Shown here in pieces: positions 15,442-24,632 of a DNA stretch of 32,353 nucleotides (position 1 is its first letter; every line of letters starts with the position of its first letter). The notes beneath the pieces are model-generated. The model was not told the origin of the DNA and made no database searches. It saw only the letters and a program-made list of their open reading frames with translations. Location: positions 1 to 32,353 of the forward strand of contig DAVZHW010000019.1 in assembly GCA_052273625.1 (NCBI GenBank), read 5' to 3'. This DNA is from Fimenecus sp052273625 (GTDB taxonomy: Bacteria > Bacillota > Clostridia > Oscillospirales > Acutalibacteraceae). The position numbers and the translations under genes are program-made.

Positions 15442-15627
15442 ATGGCAGTACCGAAGAGAAGAGTTTCAAAAGCAAGAAGAGATAAGAGACGTTCAAGCGT
15501 TTGGAAGATGAGCGCTCCCGAGCTTCAGAAGTGCCCTAACTGCGGTGAGTACAAGAGAACTCACAGAGTTTGTGCAGTATGCGGCCATTATAACGGCAGA
15601 CAGGTTGTTGCTAAAGAAGAGGCTTAA
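15442..15627 (+). CDS. rpmF: 50S ribosomal protein L32, zinc-binding form
   Basis: This 61-residue ribosomal protein of the large subunit has the basic AVPKRRVSKARRDKRRS start, typical of L32, and a zinc ribbon CPNCGEYKRTHRVCAVCG with all four cysteines, so it is the zinc-containing form. AAAGGAG precedes the start. It is co-transcribed with yceD, a conserved pairing. Confidence 0.97.
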   Translation: MAVPKRRVSKARRDKRRSSVWKMSAPELQKCPNCGEYKRTHRVCAVCGHYNGRQVVAKEEA

Positions 15628-15655
15628 CGCATCTTTGTTTTACAAGGTTGAGCAG

Positions 15656-15690
15656 AAGGTGGAGAAGAAGTATCTTCCCCGCCTTTTTAT
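15656..15690 (+). terminator. Terminator after rpmF, possibly partial
   Basis: Arms 15656-15668 and 15673-15685 form a 13-position stem with one A-C mismatch and one G-T pair around an AGTA loop, followed by TTTAT. The next gene starts only 24 bases later with no room for a promoter in between, so some read-through is likely. Confidence 0.65.
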
Positions 15691-15713
15691 CGTTGAGGAA
15701 ATGAGGTGAGCGT

Positions 15714-17027
15714 GTGGCTGTTATTATCAATGAGGTAAAGCCATTTTCGAAATGCTGGTTTTTCGGCGTCAGAGCAGGGGATAAGCTTGTTTCTATTGAC
15801 TCGAAAGAGGTTGATGACGTACTCGACTACGATTTTTATATGAGCTTTTTACCTGTTGAAATGGAATTTTTGACCTCAAAGGGTAAAACTGTAAGGATAA
15901 AGGCTACCGACGAAAACGTCGGCATTAAATTTGAAACCTTCCTTATGGACAAGCAGCACAGCTGTCGCAATAAATGTATATTTTGCTTTATCGACCAGCT
16001 CCCTAAGGGTATGCGTGAAAGCCTTTATTTCAAGGATGACGATTCACGTCTTTCGTTCCTTTTCGGAAACTATGTTACGCTCACAAACCTTACCGAGCAC
16101 GAAATTGAGCGAATTATCGCTATGCACATAAGCCCCGTAAACATTTCCGTTCACACAATGAACCCTGAATTAAGAGTTAAGATGATGAACAACAAAAATG
16201 CGGGCAAGTGTCTTTCGATTATCAAGCGTTTTGCCGACGCAGGCATAAAAATAAACGCACAACTTGTTTTGTGCCCCGGTGTTAATGACGGCGACGAGCT
16301 TCGCTTCAGTCTTACGGAGCTTGCAAGGATGTATCCGTCCGTGCAGAGCATTGCCGCCGTGCCCGTAGGACTTACGAAATTTCGTGACGGGCTCTATCCC
16401 TTAAAGCCGTATGACAAGCAGACGGCAGGGGAGACGATAGATATAATTGAGGAATTTTCATCGAAATTCAAAGCGGAAAACGGCATAAGGCTTGCCTATC
16501 CTGCCGATGAATTTTTCTTGCTTGCAGGCAGAGAAATGCCGCAAGAAGAATACTACGACGAATATCCGCAAATTGACAACGGTGTCGGACTTTGGACTTC
16601 GCTTCGTGATGAATTTTACGAAGCGGTCAATGAATTAGATATAAAACCCGTCAACAAGGAAATTACTCTTGCAACAGGTAAGGGAGCTTATCCGCTTATG
16701 TGCGAATTGGCAAGGGTGCAGGAAGAAAAATTCGGCGTCAAAGTCAATGTCGTTGAAATCATAAACAATTTTTTCGGCGAAAACATTACCGTTGCAGGAC
16801 TTTTGACGGGAACGGATTTAATTGCTCAGTTAAAGGACAAGCCGCTTGGCGATTGTCTTTTGATACCGATTGTTATGACGATAGACTACACATCACATTC
16901 AACAGATAAAAACAAATTCCTTGACGATATTACATTAAAGCAAGCCGAAAAGGAATTGAAGATTAAAATAGTTCCGACGCAGAATGACGGAACACAGTTA
17001 CTTAAAAATATTTTGGGGGTGGAATGA
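15714..17027 (+). CDS. DUF512 radical-SAM protein with N-terminal PDZ-like domain
   Basis: The protein has 437 residues. A PDZ-like domain (1-65: AVIINEVKP...GVRAGDKLVSID) is followed by a radical-SAM core with the CxxxCxxC cluster motif at C84, C88 and C91, then the DUF512 domain (GKGAYPLMCELA and FGENITVAGLLTG). The family is widespread in clostridia and cyanobacteria. Its substrate is not established, though the cluster implies S-adenosylmethionine cleavage. The start is a GTG at 15714 after GAGGTGAG. The stop overlaps the der start in ATGA, so the two are translationally coupled. No promoter of its own is visible; it probably depends on read-through from rpmF. Confidence 0.88.
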   Translation: MAVIINEVKPFSKCWFFGVRAGDKLVSIDSKEVDDVLDYDFYMSFLPVEMEFLTSKGKTVRIKATDENVGIKFETFLMDKQHSCRNKCIFCFIDQLPKGMRESLYFKDDDSRLSFLFGNYVTLTNLTEHEIERIIAMHISPVNISVHTMNPELRVKMMNNKNAGKCLSIIKRFADAGIKINAQLVLCPGVNDGDELRFSLTELARMYPSVQSIAAVPVGLTKFRDGLYPLKPYDKQTAGETIDIIEEFSSKFKAENGIRLAYPADEFFLLAGREMPQEEYYDEYPQIDNGVGLWTSLRDEFYEAVNELDIKPVNKEITLATGKGAYPLMCELARVQEEKFGVKVNVVEIINNFFGENITVAGLLTGTDLIAQLKDKPLGDCLLIPIVMTIDYTSHSTDKNKFLDDITLKQAEKELKIKIVPTQNDGTQLLKNILGVE

Positions 17028-18367
17028 TGTCAAGACCCGTAATTGCGATTGTCGGCAGACCGAACGTCGGCAAAAGCACACTTTTTAACAAGCTTATAGG
17101 AAAACGCCTTTCTATCGTTGATGATACTCCCGGCGTTACGAGAGACAGAATATACGGCGACTGCGAATGGCTCGGCAGAAATATGCTTCTTGTCGATACA
17201 GGCGGTATTGAGCCGTATTCGGACGATATTATTCTTTCGCAGATGCGCCGTCAGGCACAGCTTGCCGTTGAAAGCGCAGATGTTATTGTCCTTGTAACAG
17301 ATGTACGCTCGGGTGTTGTCGCTACTGATACCGAAGTGGCACAAATGCTTCAAAAAAGCGGAAAGCCCATTGTTTTGTGCGTTAATAAGTGCGACACAAT
17401 CGGCGATGTTCCGCCCGATTTTTATGAATTTTACAATCTCGGACTCGGCGATCCCGTTGCGGTTTCCTCCGTTCACGGTCACGGTACGGGTGATTTGCTT
17501 GACGAGATTATCAAATATCTTCCCGACGAGGAGCAGGGCGAATATGACGAGGACAAGATAAAGGTTGCCGTTATCGGTAAGCCCAATGTCGGCAAATCCT
17601 CGCTTATAAACGCTATTTCAGGCGAGGAAAGAGCGATTGTTTCAAACATTGCAGGCACAACGAGAGACTCGACGGACACTTTGATTACAAATGAGTACGG
17701 CGAGTTTGTGTTCATTGATACCGCAGGACTTCGCCGTAAGAGTAAGGTTGAGGATCAAATTGAAAAATATTCCGTTATCCGTGCGAGAATGGCTGTAGAG
17801 AGAGCCGATGTGTGCGTTATTATGATTGACGGCACGGAGGGATTTACCGAGCAGGACTCAAAGGTTGCCGGCATTGCCCATGACCTCGGAAAGGCTTGTA
17901 TTATCGCAGTCAATAAGTGGGACGCTGTCGATAAGGACGGCAAAACCATGGATAAGGAAAGAAAGAAACTGATGAATGACTTTGGCTTTATGAGCTATGC
18001 GCCGATTATCTTTATCTCCGCAAAGACAGGTCAAAGACTCGACAGACTTTTTGAGCTTATTAAGTTTGTTAACGAGCAGAACTCAATGCGTATTTCAACA
18101 GGCAGACTCAATGAAGTTTTGTCTGCCGCAACCACAAGAGTTCAACCGCCCACGGATAAGGGTAAACGCCTTAAAATTTACTATATGACTCAAGCGTCTA
18201 CAAGACCGCCTACATTTGTCTGCTTTGTTAACAGCAAGGACCTTTTCCATTACAGTTATCAGCGTTATATCGACAATCAAATTCGTGAGGTTTTCGGACT
18301 TGAGGGAACGCCGACAAGATTTGTTATCAGAGAAAGGGAAAAGAACGGCAAAAAGGACTATAAATAA
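17024..18367 (+). CDS. der: Double-domain ribosome assembly GTPase Der (EngA)
   Basis: This 447-residue GTPase is needed for late assembly of the 50S ribosomal subunit. Two tandem G domains are intact. G1 has GRPNVGKST, DTPG and NKCD; G2 has GKPNVGKSS, DTAG and NKWD. A KH-like C-terminal domain with a basic tail follows. The start overlaps the previous stop (ATGA); a second ATG at 17027 is an equally possible start two residues shorter in effect. It is probably co-transcribed with the radical-SAM gene and ends at a strong terminator. Confidence 0.97.
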   Translation: MMSRPVIAIVGRPNVGKSTLFNKLIGKRLSIVDDTPGVTRDRIYGDCEWLGRNMLLVDTGGIEPYSDDIILSQMRRQAQLAVESADVIVLVTDVRSGVVATDTEVAQMLQKSGKPIVLCVNKCDTIGDVPPDFYEFYNLGLGDPVAVSSVHGHGTGDLLDEIIKYLPDEEQGEYDEDKIKVAVIGKPNVGKSSLINAISGEERAIVSNIAGTTRDSTDTLITNEYGEFVFIDTAGLRRKSKVEDQIEKYSVIRARMAVERADVCVIMIDGTEGFTEQDSKVAGIAHDLGKACIIAVNKWDAVDKDGKTMDKERKKLMNDFGFMSYAPIIFISAKTGQRLDRLFELIKFVNEQNSMRISTGRLNEVLSAATTRVQPPTDKGKRLKIYYMTQASTRPPTFVCFVNSKDLFHYSYQRYIDNQIREVFGLEGTPTRFVIREREKNGKKDYK

Positions 18368-18386
18368 GCCGCTAAATATCAATGCT

Positions 18387-18416
18387 AAAGGAGTGAATTT
18401 TTCACTCCTTTTTTCT
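18387..18416 (+). terminator. Terminator of der
   Basis: An 11-bp perfect stem, AAAGGAGTGAA/TTCACTCCTTT, with a three-base loop is followed by TTT and CTT. It stands directly before the ruvC promoter. Confidence 0.88.
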
Positions 18417-18444
18417 TGCTATTATTAAGGGTTTGTAGTATAAT
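18416..18444 (+). promoter_or_regulatory. Promoter of the ruvC operon
   Basis: TTGCTA at 18416-18421 and a perfect TATAAT at 18439-18444 are spaced 17 bases. This is the only clear promoter before the long run of genes from ruvC to 27421. I see no LexA-type box overlapping it. Confidence 0.7.
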
Positions 18445-18480
18445 TATCAACATATAGTTAATATGGAGTATTATGTAAAA

Positions 18481-18981
18481 ATGATAATTTTGGGAATTGA
18501 CCCCGGCTATGCCATTGTCGGTTACGGCGTTATAAATTACGAGGCTAACAGATTTCAGGTTCTTGACTACGGAGCTATCACAACTTCTGCGGGAACGCCC
18601 TTTGTTGAAAGGCTTGACGTTATCGACAGGGACTTGAATATGCTCTTTGAAAAGTATCATCCGCAGGCTATGGCGATTGAAAAGCTTTTCTATAATACCA
18701 ACGCAAAAACGGTAATAGACGTTGCGCAGGCGAGAGGTGTAACCGTGCTTGCAGCATATCGCCACAAGGCTGAAATTTTCGAATATACTCCGCTTCAGGT
18801 CAAGCAAAGCGTTGTAGGCTACGGCAGAGCCGAAAAGAAGCAGGTGCAGGAGATGACAAGGGTAATCCTAAACCTTGAAAAAGTCCCGAAGCCCGACGAT
18901 ACTGCGGACGCTCTTGCAATGGCGATATGCCACGCCCATTCAAGCGGTTCGCTTATGGGAAAGCTCAAAAATTTGAAATGA
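18481..18981 (+). CDS. ruvC: Holliday junction endonuclease RuvC
   Basis: This 166-residue nuclease cuts four-way DNA junctions symmetrically, working with RuvAB at the end of recombinational repair. The acidic active-site residues are visible: D7 in GIDPG, E67 in AIEKLF, and the DDTAD cluster at 139-143. I chose ATG 18481 because a GGAG lies 12 bases before it and the family starts MIILGIDPG. An in-frame ATG at 18463 would add six residues but has no ribosome site. It is the first gene of the ruvC-A-B run. Confidence 0.96.
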   Translation: MIILGIDPGYAIVGYGVINYEANRFQVLDYGAITTSAGTPFVERLDVIDRDLNMLFEKYHPQAMAIEKLFYNTNAKTVIDVAQARGVTVLAAYRHKAEIFEYTPLQVKQSVVGYGRAEKKQVQEMTRVILNLEKVPKPDDTADALAMAICHAHSSGSLMGKLKNLK

Positions 18982-18990
18982 GGAATTTGA

Positions 18991-19596
18991 ATGTTTTATT
19001 CTATAACGGGAAACGTTGTTTACTTTGATGCACAGTGCGTTGCAATTGATTGTAACGGCGTTGCGTTTAAGTGCTTTGCTACAACCAATACTCTTAAAAA
19101 TGTTGCAAAGATGGGCGAAAAGGTAACGCTTTTCACTTATTTGAATGTCAAAGAGGATGCGCTTGACCTCTACGGCTTTTACACACAGCAGGAGCTTGAA
19201 TGCTATAAAATACTTATTTCCGTTTCGGGTGTAGGTGCTAAAATGGGCTTGGCGGTGCTCTCCGAAATGACGCCCGAGCAGCTTGCTTTGAGCATTGCCG
19301 CAGGCGATACAAAGGCAATTACAAGAGCTAACGGAGTAGGAAATAAAATCGCACAGAGAATTGTGCTTGAGCTTAAGGATAAGCTTGCAAAGGGACTTGA
19401 CTTGCAGTCCGTCGGTACGGATATTGCGGCGGCAAGCACCGTTACGGCTTCGGGAAATGCTTCGGAGGCTGTTTCGGCACTTACAATGCTCGGTTATTCT
19501 CAATCTGAGGCAGCGGTCGCTGTCGGAAAGCTAAGTCAGGATTTGAGCGTTGAGGATATGATTAAACAGGCGTTAAAACAGTTGTCGATGATATAG
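18991..19596 (+). CDS. ruvA: Holliday junction DNA helicase subunit RuvA
   Basis: This 201-residue protein forms the tetramer that binds the junction and loads RuvB. It shows the N-terminal OB-fold (MFYSITGNVVYFD...), two helix-hairpin-helix motifs (ISVSGVGAKMGLAVL and ANGVGNKIAQRIVLELKDKL) and a C-terminal three-helix domain that contacts RuvB. It begins nine bases after ruvC and ends nine bases before ruvB, so the three are one transcript. Length is normal. Confidence 0.96.
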   Translation: MFYSITGNVVYFDAQCVAIDCNGVAFKCFATTNTLKNVAKMGEKVTLFTYLNVKEDALDLYGFYTQQELECYKILISVSGVGAKMGLAVLSEMTPEQLALSIAAGDTKAITRANGVGNKIAQRIVLELKDKLAKGLDLQSVGTDIAAASTVTASGNASEAVSALTMLGYSQSEAAVAVGKLSQDLSVEDMIKQALKQLSMI

Positions 19597-19605
19597 GAGT
19601 AAGAA

Positions 19606-20646
19606 ATGGATTTTGATAATGAAAACAGGATTGTTTCTCCGGACTTAAATGAGGTTGACAATGATATAGAAACCTCTTTAAGACCGAAAACCTTTAATGA
19701 ATATATCGGTCAGGAGAAGGCAAAGGAAAATCTTAAAATTTATATTGACGCCGCAAAGGCGAGAGGAGATGTGCTTGATCACGTGCTGCTCTATGGACCT
19801 CCCGGACTCGGCAAGACAACGCTTTCGGGCATAATTGCCAATGAAATGGGCGTGCAGATGAGAGTTACCTCAGGTCCTGCGATTGAAAAGCAGGGCGACC
19901 TTGCGGCACTTCTTACAAACTTGAATGACGGCGATGTGCTTTTCATAGACGAAATCCACCGCCTTTCAAGAAGCGTCGAGGAAGTTTTGTATCCTGCTAT
20001 GGAGGATAATGCGCTTGATATTATTATCGGTAAAGGTCCGTCGGCAAGAAGTATAAGACTTGATTTGCCGAGGTTTACGCTTGTCGGCGCAACCACGAGA
20101 GCAGGTCAGCTTTCCGCACCGCTTCGTGACAGATTCGGCGTTGTAAGCCGTCTTGAAATGTATACTCCAGAAGAATTAGCTATGATTGTAAAAAGAAGTG
20201 CCGGAATACTCGGAATTGCCATTGATGACGAGGGTGCGCTTGAAATCGCATCCCGTTCAAGAGGAACGCCGAGAATAGCAAACAGACTTCTCAAGCGTGC
20301 AAGAGATTTTGCCGAGGTAATGGGCAACGGCACTATAACCGTTGACACCGCAAAAATAGCTCTCGGAAGAATGGAAATTGACGAGTTGGGGCTTGATTTG
20401 ATTGACAGACTTCTTTTGACCTCAATGATTAAGAATTACAAGGGCGGCCCCGTAGGACTTGAAACAATCGCCGCTACAATAGGCGAAGAGGCAGTTACTA
20501 TCGAGGACGTTTACGAGCCTTATCTTATGCAGATTGGCTTTTTGTCAAAAACACCGAGGGGCAGGGTTGTAACTCCGCTTGCGTATGAGCATCTCGGTAT
20601 TCCGTTTGGTGATACTTCAAACGGTCAGCAAAAGCTTGATATGTAA
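19606..20646 (+). CDS. ruvB: Holliday junction branch migration ATPase RuvB
   Basis: This 346-residue AAA+ motor drives branch migration with RuvA. Walker A is GPPGLGKTT and Walker B is LFIDEIH. GATTRAG carries the sensor-1 region and DRFG the arginine finger. A winged-helix DNA-binding domain closes the protein (GRVVTPLAYEHLG). Start by ATG after a TAGGAG site. All three Ruv proteins are complete, so the pathway is intact. Confidence 0.97.
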   Translation: MDFDNENRIVSPDLNEVDNDIETSLRPKTFNEYIGQEKAKENLKIYIDAAKARGDVLDHVLLYGPPGLGKTTLSGIIANEMGVQMRVTSGPAIEKQGDLAALLTNLNDGDVLFIDEIHRLSRSVEEVLYPAMEDNALDIIIGKGPSARSIRLDLPRFTLVGATTRAGQLSAPLRDRFGVVSRLEMYTPEELAMIVKRSAGILGIAIDDEGALEIASRSRGTPRIANRLLKRARDFAEVMGNGTITVDTAKIALGRMEIDELGLDLIDRLLLTSMIKNYKGGPVGLETIAATIGEEAVTIEDVYEPYLMQIGFLSKTPRGRVVTPLAYEHLGIPFGDTSNGQQKLDM

Positions 20647-20676
20647 TAATTAAATTTATGTTCGGAGGATTTCAAT

Positions 20677-22026
20677 ATGGGAAGATTGTTCGGAACAGAC
20701 GGCGCAAGAGGCGTCGCAAACAGTGAATTGACTTGCGAGCTTGCAATGAAAATAGGCAGAGCGGCGGCAATGGTGCTTACCGAGAGCTGTGCTCATAAGC
20801 CGAAGGTTTTGATAGGAATGGACACAAGAGCGTCATCGCATATGTTGGCGGCGGCTATCGGCGCAGGACTTTGCTCAGTCGGTGCGGATGTGCTTATAAT
20901 TGATGTTGTACCCACTCCTGCCGTTGCTTTTCTCGTAAAGGAATACGATTATGATGCAGGCGTAATGATTTCCGCTTCTCACAACCCGTGCGAGTATAAC
21001 GGCATTAAGATTTTTCAGGGCAACGGCTATAAATTACCCGATGAACTCGAAAATGAAATTGAGGAGATTATCCTTGATGAAACAAAGGTTCCGCCTGTTG
21101 TATTGGGCGGCGATGTCGGTAAAATATCCTTCTCGTCAAAGGCTGTTGACGATTATATTTTCCATTTGGCAATGACGGCAGACGGCGATTTCAAGGGTAT
21201 GAAAATTGCACTTGACTGTGCAAACGGCTCCGCTTCCGTTACCGCAAGAGCGTTGTTTACAAGGCTCGGTGCGAAGTGCTGTATTATCAATGAAACGCCG
21301 AATGGCACTAATATAAACGAAAACTGCGGCTCAACTCATCTTGAGCAGCTTCAGAAATTTGTTGTCGAAAACAAATGCGATATAGGCTTTGCGTTTGACG
21401 GCGACGCCGACAGGCTTTTGATTGTCGATGAAAACGGCGAGGTTGTTGACGGTGATAAGATAATCGCTGTTTGCTCAAAGTTTATGAAGGAGAACAACAA
21501 GCTCAAAAACAATACTGCGGTTGTAACCGTGATGAGCAATATGGGCTTTTTCAAGTTCTGCGAAAATAACGGTATAAATTGCATTAAGACCAAGGTCGGA
21601 GACAGATATGTTCTTGAAGAAATGGTCAAGAACGGCTATGCTATCGGCGGTGAGCAGTCGGGACACATAATTTTCCTTGACTATGCTACAACCGGCGACG
21701 GTCAAATGTCCGCAATTCAGGTCTTGAACGTGCTTAAATCTACGGGCAAAAAGATTTCGGAGCTTGCAAGTGAAATGCAGGTTTATCCGCAAGTGCTTAT
21801 CAATGTCCGTGTTTCAAACTTCGGTAAGGCAAGGCTTGAAAAGGATAAGGAAGTTCAGCTTGCAATCCGTGAGGCGAGCGAGGAATTGGGCGACACGGGT
21901 CGTGTGCTTGTTCGTGTTTCGGGAACAGAACCGCTTGTCAGAGTAATGCTTGAGGGCGAGGACTATAACCAAATTAAATCACTTGCAGAGAGCATTGCAA
22001 AGGTAATTGAAGAAAGGTTAGTTTAA
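20677..22026 (+). CDS. glmM: Phosphoglucosamine mutase
   Basis: This 449-residue cytosolic enzyme converts glucosamine-6-phosphate to glucosamine-1-phosphate, on the way to UDP-GlcNAc for peptidoglycan. The phosphorylated serine is S101 in SASHNP. The magnesium loop is DGDADR, and a late GEQSGHI plus RVSGTEPLVR supply sugar and phosphate contacts. A CGGAGG site precedes the start. It sits between ruvB and the methyltransferase gene in the same direction with gaps of 30 and 3 bases. Confidence 0.96.
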   Translation: MGRLFGTDGARGVANSELTCELAMKIGRAAAMVLTESCAHKPKVLIGMDTRASSHMLAAAIGAGLCSVGADVLIIDVVPTPAVAFLVKEYDYDAGVMISASHNPCEYNGIKIFQGNGYKLPDELENEIEEIILDETKVPPVVLGGDVGKISFSSKAVDDYIFHLAMTADGDFKGMKIALDCANGSASVTARALFTRLGAKCCIINETPNGTNINENCGSTHLEQLQKFVVENKCDIGFAFDGDADRLLIVDENGEVVDGDKIIAVCSKFMKENNKLKNNTAVVTVMSNMGFFKFCENNGINCIKTKVGDRYVLEEMVKNGYAIGGEQSGHIIFLDYATTGDGQMSAIQVLNVLKSTGKKISELASEMQVYPQVLINVRVSNFGKARLEKDKEVQLAIREASEELGDTGRVLVRVSGTEPLVRVMLEGEDYNQIKSLAESIAKVIEERLV

Positions 22027-22029
22027 CAG

Positions 22030-22893
22030 ATGCGCTATACATCAGATTGGAAGGATTATGAGCTGCTTGACTGTTCAAGCGGCGAACGTCTTGAGAGGTG
22101 GGGGAACGTAACCCTTATTCGTCCCGACCCACAGGTTATATGGAAAACTCCGAAAAAGCACCCTGCATGGCGACATGCGGACGCTGTTTATCACCGTTCA
22201 AGCTCAGGCGGAGGAAATTGGGAAATTAAGAATAAAATACCGTCATTTTGGAGTATCGGCTACGGCGATTTGAGCTTTAACGTCAAGACAATGGGCTTTA
22301 AGCATACGGGAATTTTCCCCGAGCAGGCTGTAAATTGGGACTATACCGCAAAGCTTATTAAAAATGCGGGCAGACCTGTTAAGGTGCTCAATTTGTTTGC
22401 TTATACGGGCGGCGCTACCGTCGCTTGCTTGAAAGCGGGTGCAGAGGTAGTGCATGTTGACGCTTCAAAGGGTATGGTTCAATGGGCAAAGGAAAACGCC
22501 GTGGCTTCGGGCGTTGCGGACAGGAAGGTTCGTTGGATAGTTGACGACTGCGTTAAATTTGTTCAAAGGGAAATCCGCCGCGGCAATAAATACGACATTA
22601 TAATTATGGACCCTCCGTCATACGGCAGAGGCCCGGGCGGAGAGATTTGGAAACTCGAAAACGAGGTCTATTCGTTTGTTGAGCTGTGCTCACAGGTCTT
22701 GTCGGACAATCCTATTATGGTGCTTATCAATTCATATACCACAGGACTTTCTCCGGCGGTTATGCAGTACATTTTAGGCGCGCTTATTAAACCGAAATTC
22801 GGCGGTATGGTTGAAAGCGATGAAATCGGACTTCCCGTTACACAGACAGGTATGATATTACCCTGCGGAGCTTCCGCAATTTGGCATAAATAA
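22030..22893 (+). CDS. Class I SAM-dependent methyltransferase, rRNA-MTase-like
   Basis: This 287-residue methyltransferase has a Rossmann core. Motif I reads VLNLFAYTGGATVACLKAGA (about residues 119-138), the acidic residue after strand 2 is in VVHVDASKG, and the catalytic-type motif DPPSYGRG is near 196. It resembles the RlmI/RlmK group that methylates 23S rRNA cytosine or guanine, but lacks an N-terminal PUA domain, so the target is unproven. It begins three bases after glmM stops and is followed 12 bases later by ecfA1. Confidence 0.8.
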   Translation: MRYTSDWKDYELLDCSSGERLERWGNVTLIRPDPQVIWKTPKKHPAWRHADAVYHRSSSGGGNWEIKNKIPSFWSIGYGDLSFNVKTMGFKHTGIFPEQAVNWDYTAKLIKNAGRPVKVLNLFAYTGGATVACLKAGAEVVHVDASKGMVQWAKENAVASGVADRKVRWIVDDCVKFVQREIRRGNKYDIIIMDPPSYGRGPGGEIWKLENEVYSFVELCSQVLSDNPIMVLINSYTTGLSPAVMQYILGALIKPKFGGMVESDEIGLPVTQTGMILPCGASAIWHK

Positions 22894-22905
22894 AGGAATT
22901 TTTTA

Positions 22906-23766
22906 ATGGATAACACAAATATTGTAGAATTTCATAATGTAACCTTCTGCTATGAGGCAGATGAGGGCGAGCAGCAGCCTGAGCCTGCCATTCGTGACTT
23001 TACATTCAATGTAAAAAAGGGCGAATTTGTGGCAGTTCTCGGTCATAACGGCTCGGGAAAATCAACGGTTGCAAAGCTCAGTAACTCTATACTTATTCCA
23101 AACGAGGGCAAGGTGTTTGTCAAGGGTATGGATACGGCTGATGAGGATTTGTCTTATGAGATAAGAAAGACCGTAGGCGTTGTTTTCCAAAATCCCGATA
23201 ATCAGATTGTTGCTTCAATAGTAGAAGAGGACGTCGCTTTCGGACCTGAAAATTTAGGACTTCCGAGAGAGGAAATAAGAAAAAGAGTTGACGACTCGCT
23301 CAAGGCGGTCGGAATGTATGAATACAGACACCACGAACCGCATAAATTGTCGGGCGGACAGAAACAGAGAGTTGCAATAGCGGGTATTATAGCAATGCGA
23401 CCTGAATGTATTTTCCTCGATGAACCGACGGCAATGCTTGACCCTAAGGGCAGAAAAGAGGTTATGGATACCGTTAACAAGCTCAACAAGGAGTACGGAA
23501 TGTCGGTGGTTTTCATAACTCACTTTATGGAGGAGGCGGTGCTTGCCGACAGAGTTGCGGTAATCGATAATTCCCGTCTTTTGCTTGAGGGAACGCCGAA
23601 GGAGGTCTTTAAGCAAGAGGATTTGCTTCGAAGCGTCGGACTTGATATACCGCAAATAACAAACCTTGCCCGTGAAATGAAAAAATCGGGTGTCAAGGTT
23701 GATGACAGCGTTCTTACCCTCAACGAATTTGTTGAAAACATTACTGCTTTACTCGGAGATAAATAA
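22906..23766 (+). CDS. ecfA1: ECF transporter ATPase EcfA1
   Basis: This 286-residue ABC ATPase is one of two that power the shared energy-coupling factor transporter for vitamins and metals. Walker A is GHNGSGKST, the signature is LSGGQKQRV, and Walker B is CIFLDEPTAML, followed by the H-loop THF. Its stop and the start of the next gene overlap (TAATG), showing translational coupling. It works at the inner face of the membrane with EcfA2, EcfT and an exchangeable S component such as BioY encoded at 31243. Confidence 0.94.
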   Translation: MDNTNIVEFHNVTFCYEADEGEQQPEPAIRDFTFNVKKGEFVAVLGHNGSGKSTVAKLSNSILIPNEGKVFVKGMDTADEDLSYEIRKTVGVVFQNPDNQIVASIVEEDVAFGPENLGLPREEIRKRVDDSLKAVGMYEYRHHEPHKLSGGQKQRVAIAGIIAMRPECIFLDEPTAMLDPKGRKEVMDTVNKLNKEYGMSVVFITHFMEEAVLADRVAVIDNSRLLLEGTPKEVFKQEDLLRSVGLDIPQITNLAREMKKSGVKVDDSVLTLNEFVENITALLGDK

Positions 23767-24632
23767 TGGCTATACTTGAAACCCAAAATTTAACATATAA
23801 ATATTCCGTAGGCACTCCGTTTGAGAAGGTTGCAATCGAGGATATAAATATTTCGGTTGAAAAAGGTGAGTTTATCGGAATTATCGGACATACAGGCTCG
23901 GGCAAAAGCACGCTTGTACAGCATCTCAACGGACTTTTGAAGCCTACCTCGGGCACAATTTTGCTTGACGGCACGGATATTCACTCAGATAAGAATTTCA
24001 CAAGACAGGCTCGCTTTAAGGTCGGACTTTGCTTTCAGTACCCCGAATATCAGCTTTTTGAAAACACCGTTTATGAGGATATTGCATTCGGTCCTAAAAA
24101 TATGAAGCTTTCCAAAGAAGAAATCAAGGAGAGAGTGCTCAGGGCAGCCGAATTTGTCGGCGTGCGAAACGATATGCTCCAAAAATCGCCGTTTGATTTA
24201 TCGGGAGGCGAAAAAAGACGAGTTGCAATCGCAGGCGTTATGGCAATGCAGCCCGAGATTTTAATACTTGACGAGCCGTCGGCGGGACTTGACCCCAAGG
24301 GCAGAAAAGTTATTTCCGAGATGATTGAACAGTACAGAAAAAACACGGGAAGTACAGTAATCGTCGTTTCTCACAGCATGGAGGACGTTGCCGAGAGTGC
24401 CGATAAGGTGCTTGTTATGAACAGGGGAAAGGTTGAGTATTTCGCAAGCGTTGACGAGGTCTTTTCGAATGCCGAGCACCTTGTTGAAATCGGCTTGAAT
24501 GTTCCCGAAATAACAAAAGTGTTTTTAGCTCTTAAAAAGCAGGGCTATGATGTCAGAACGGATATTTATTCCGTGAATGAGGCTAAAGCGGAGCTTCTCC
24601 GTCTGTTCAAGGAAAGGGGAGTGCTCGCATGA
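23766..24632 (+). CDS. ecfA2: ECF transporter ATPase EcfA2
   Basis: This second ABC ATPase of the ECF motor has 288 residues. Walker A is GHTGSGKST, the signature LSGGEKRRV, Walker B ILILDEPSAGL, and the H-loop SHSMED. The order A1-A2-T is the usual one. It overlaps EcfA1 by one base and EcfT by four (ATGA). The two ATPases form a heterodimer. Confidence 0.94.
   Translation: MAILETQNLTYKYSVGTPFEKVAIEDINISVEKGEFIGIIGHTGSGKSTLVQHLNGLLKPTSGTILLDGTDIHSDKNFTRQARFKVGLCFQYPEYQLFENTVYEDIAFGPKNMKLSKEEIKERVLRAAEFVGVRNDMLQKSPFDLSGGEKRRVAIAGVMAMQPEILILDEPSAGLDPKGRKVISEMIEQYRKNTGSTVIVVSHSMEDVAESADKVLVMNRGKVEYFASVDEVFSNAEHLVEIGLNVPEITKVFLALKKQGYDVRTDIYSVNEAKAELLRLFKERGVLA

Noticed and set aside
18385..18807. 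140-codon minus-strand frame across the ruvC promoter
   Set aside because: It covers the der terminator, the ruvC promoter and the conserved ruvC active site; ruvC is certain.
20647..20676. glmS-type or other riboswitch before glmM or the ECF genes
   Set aside because: The gaps are 30 bases or less, too short for any known riboswitch.
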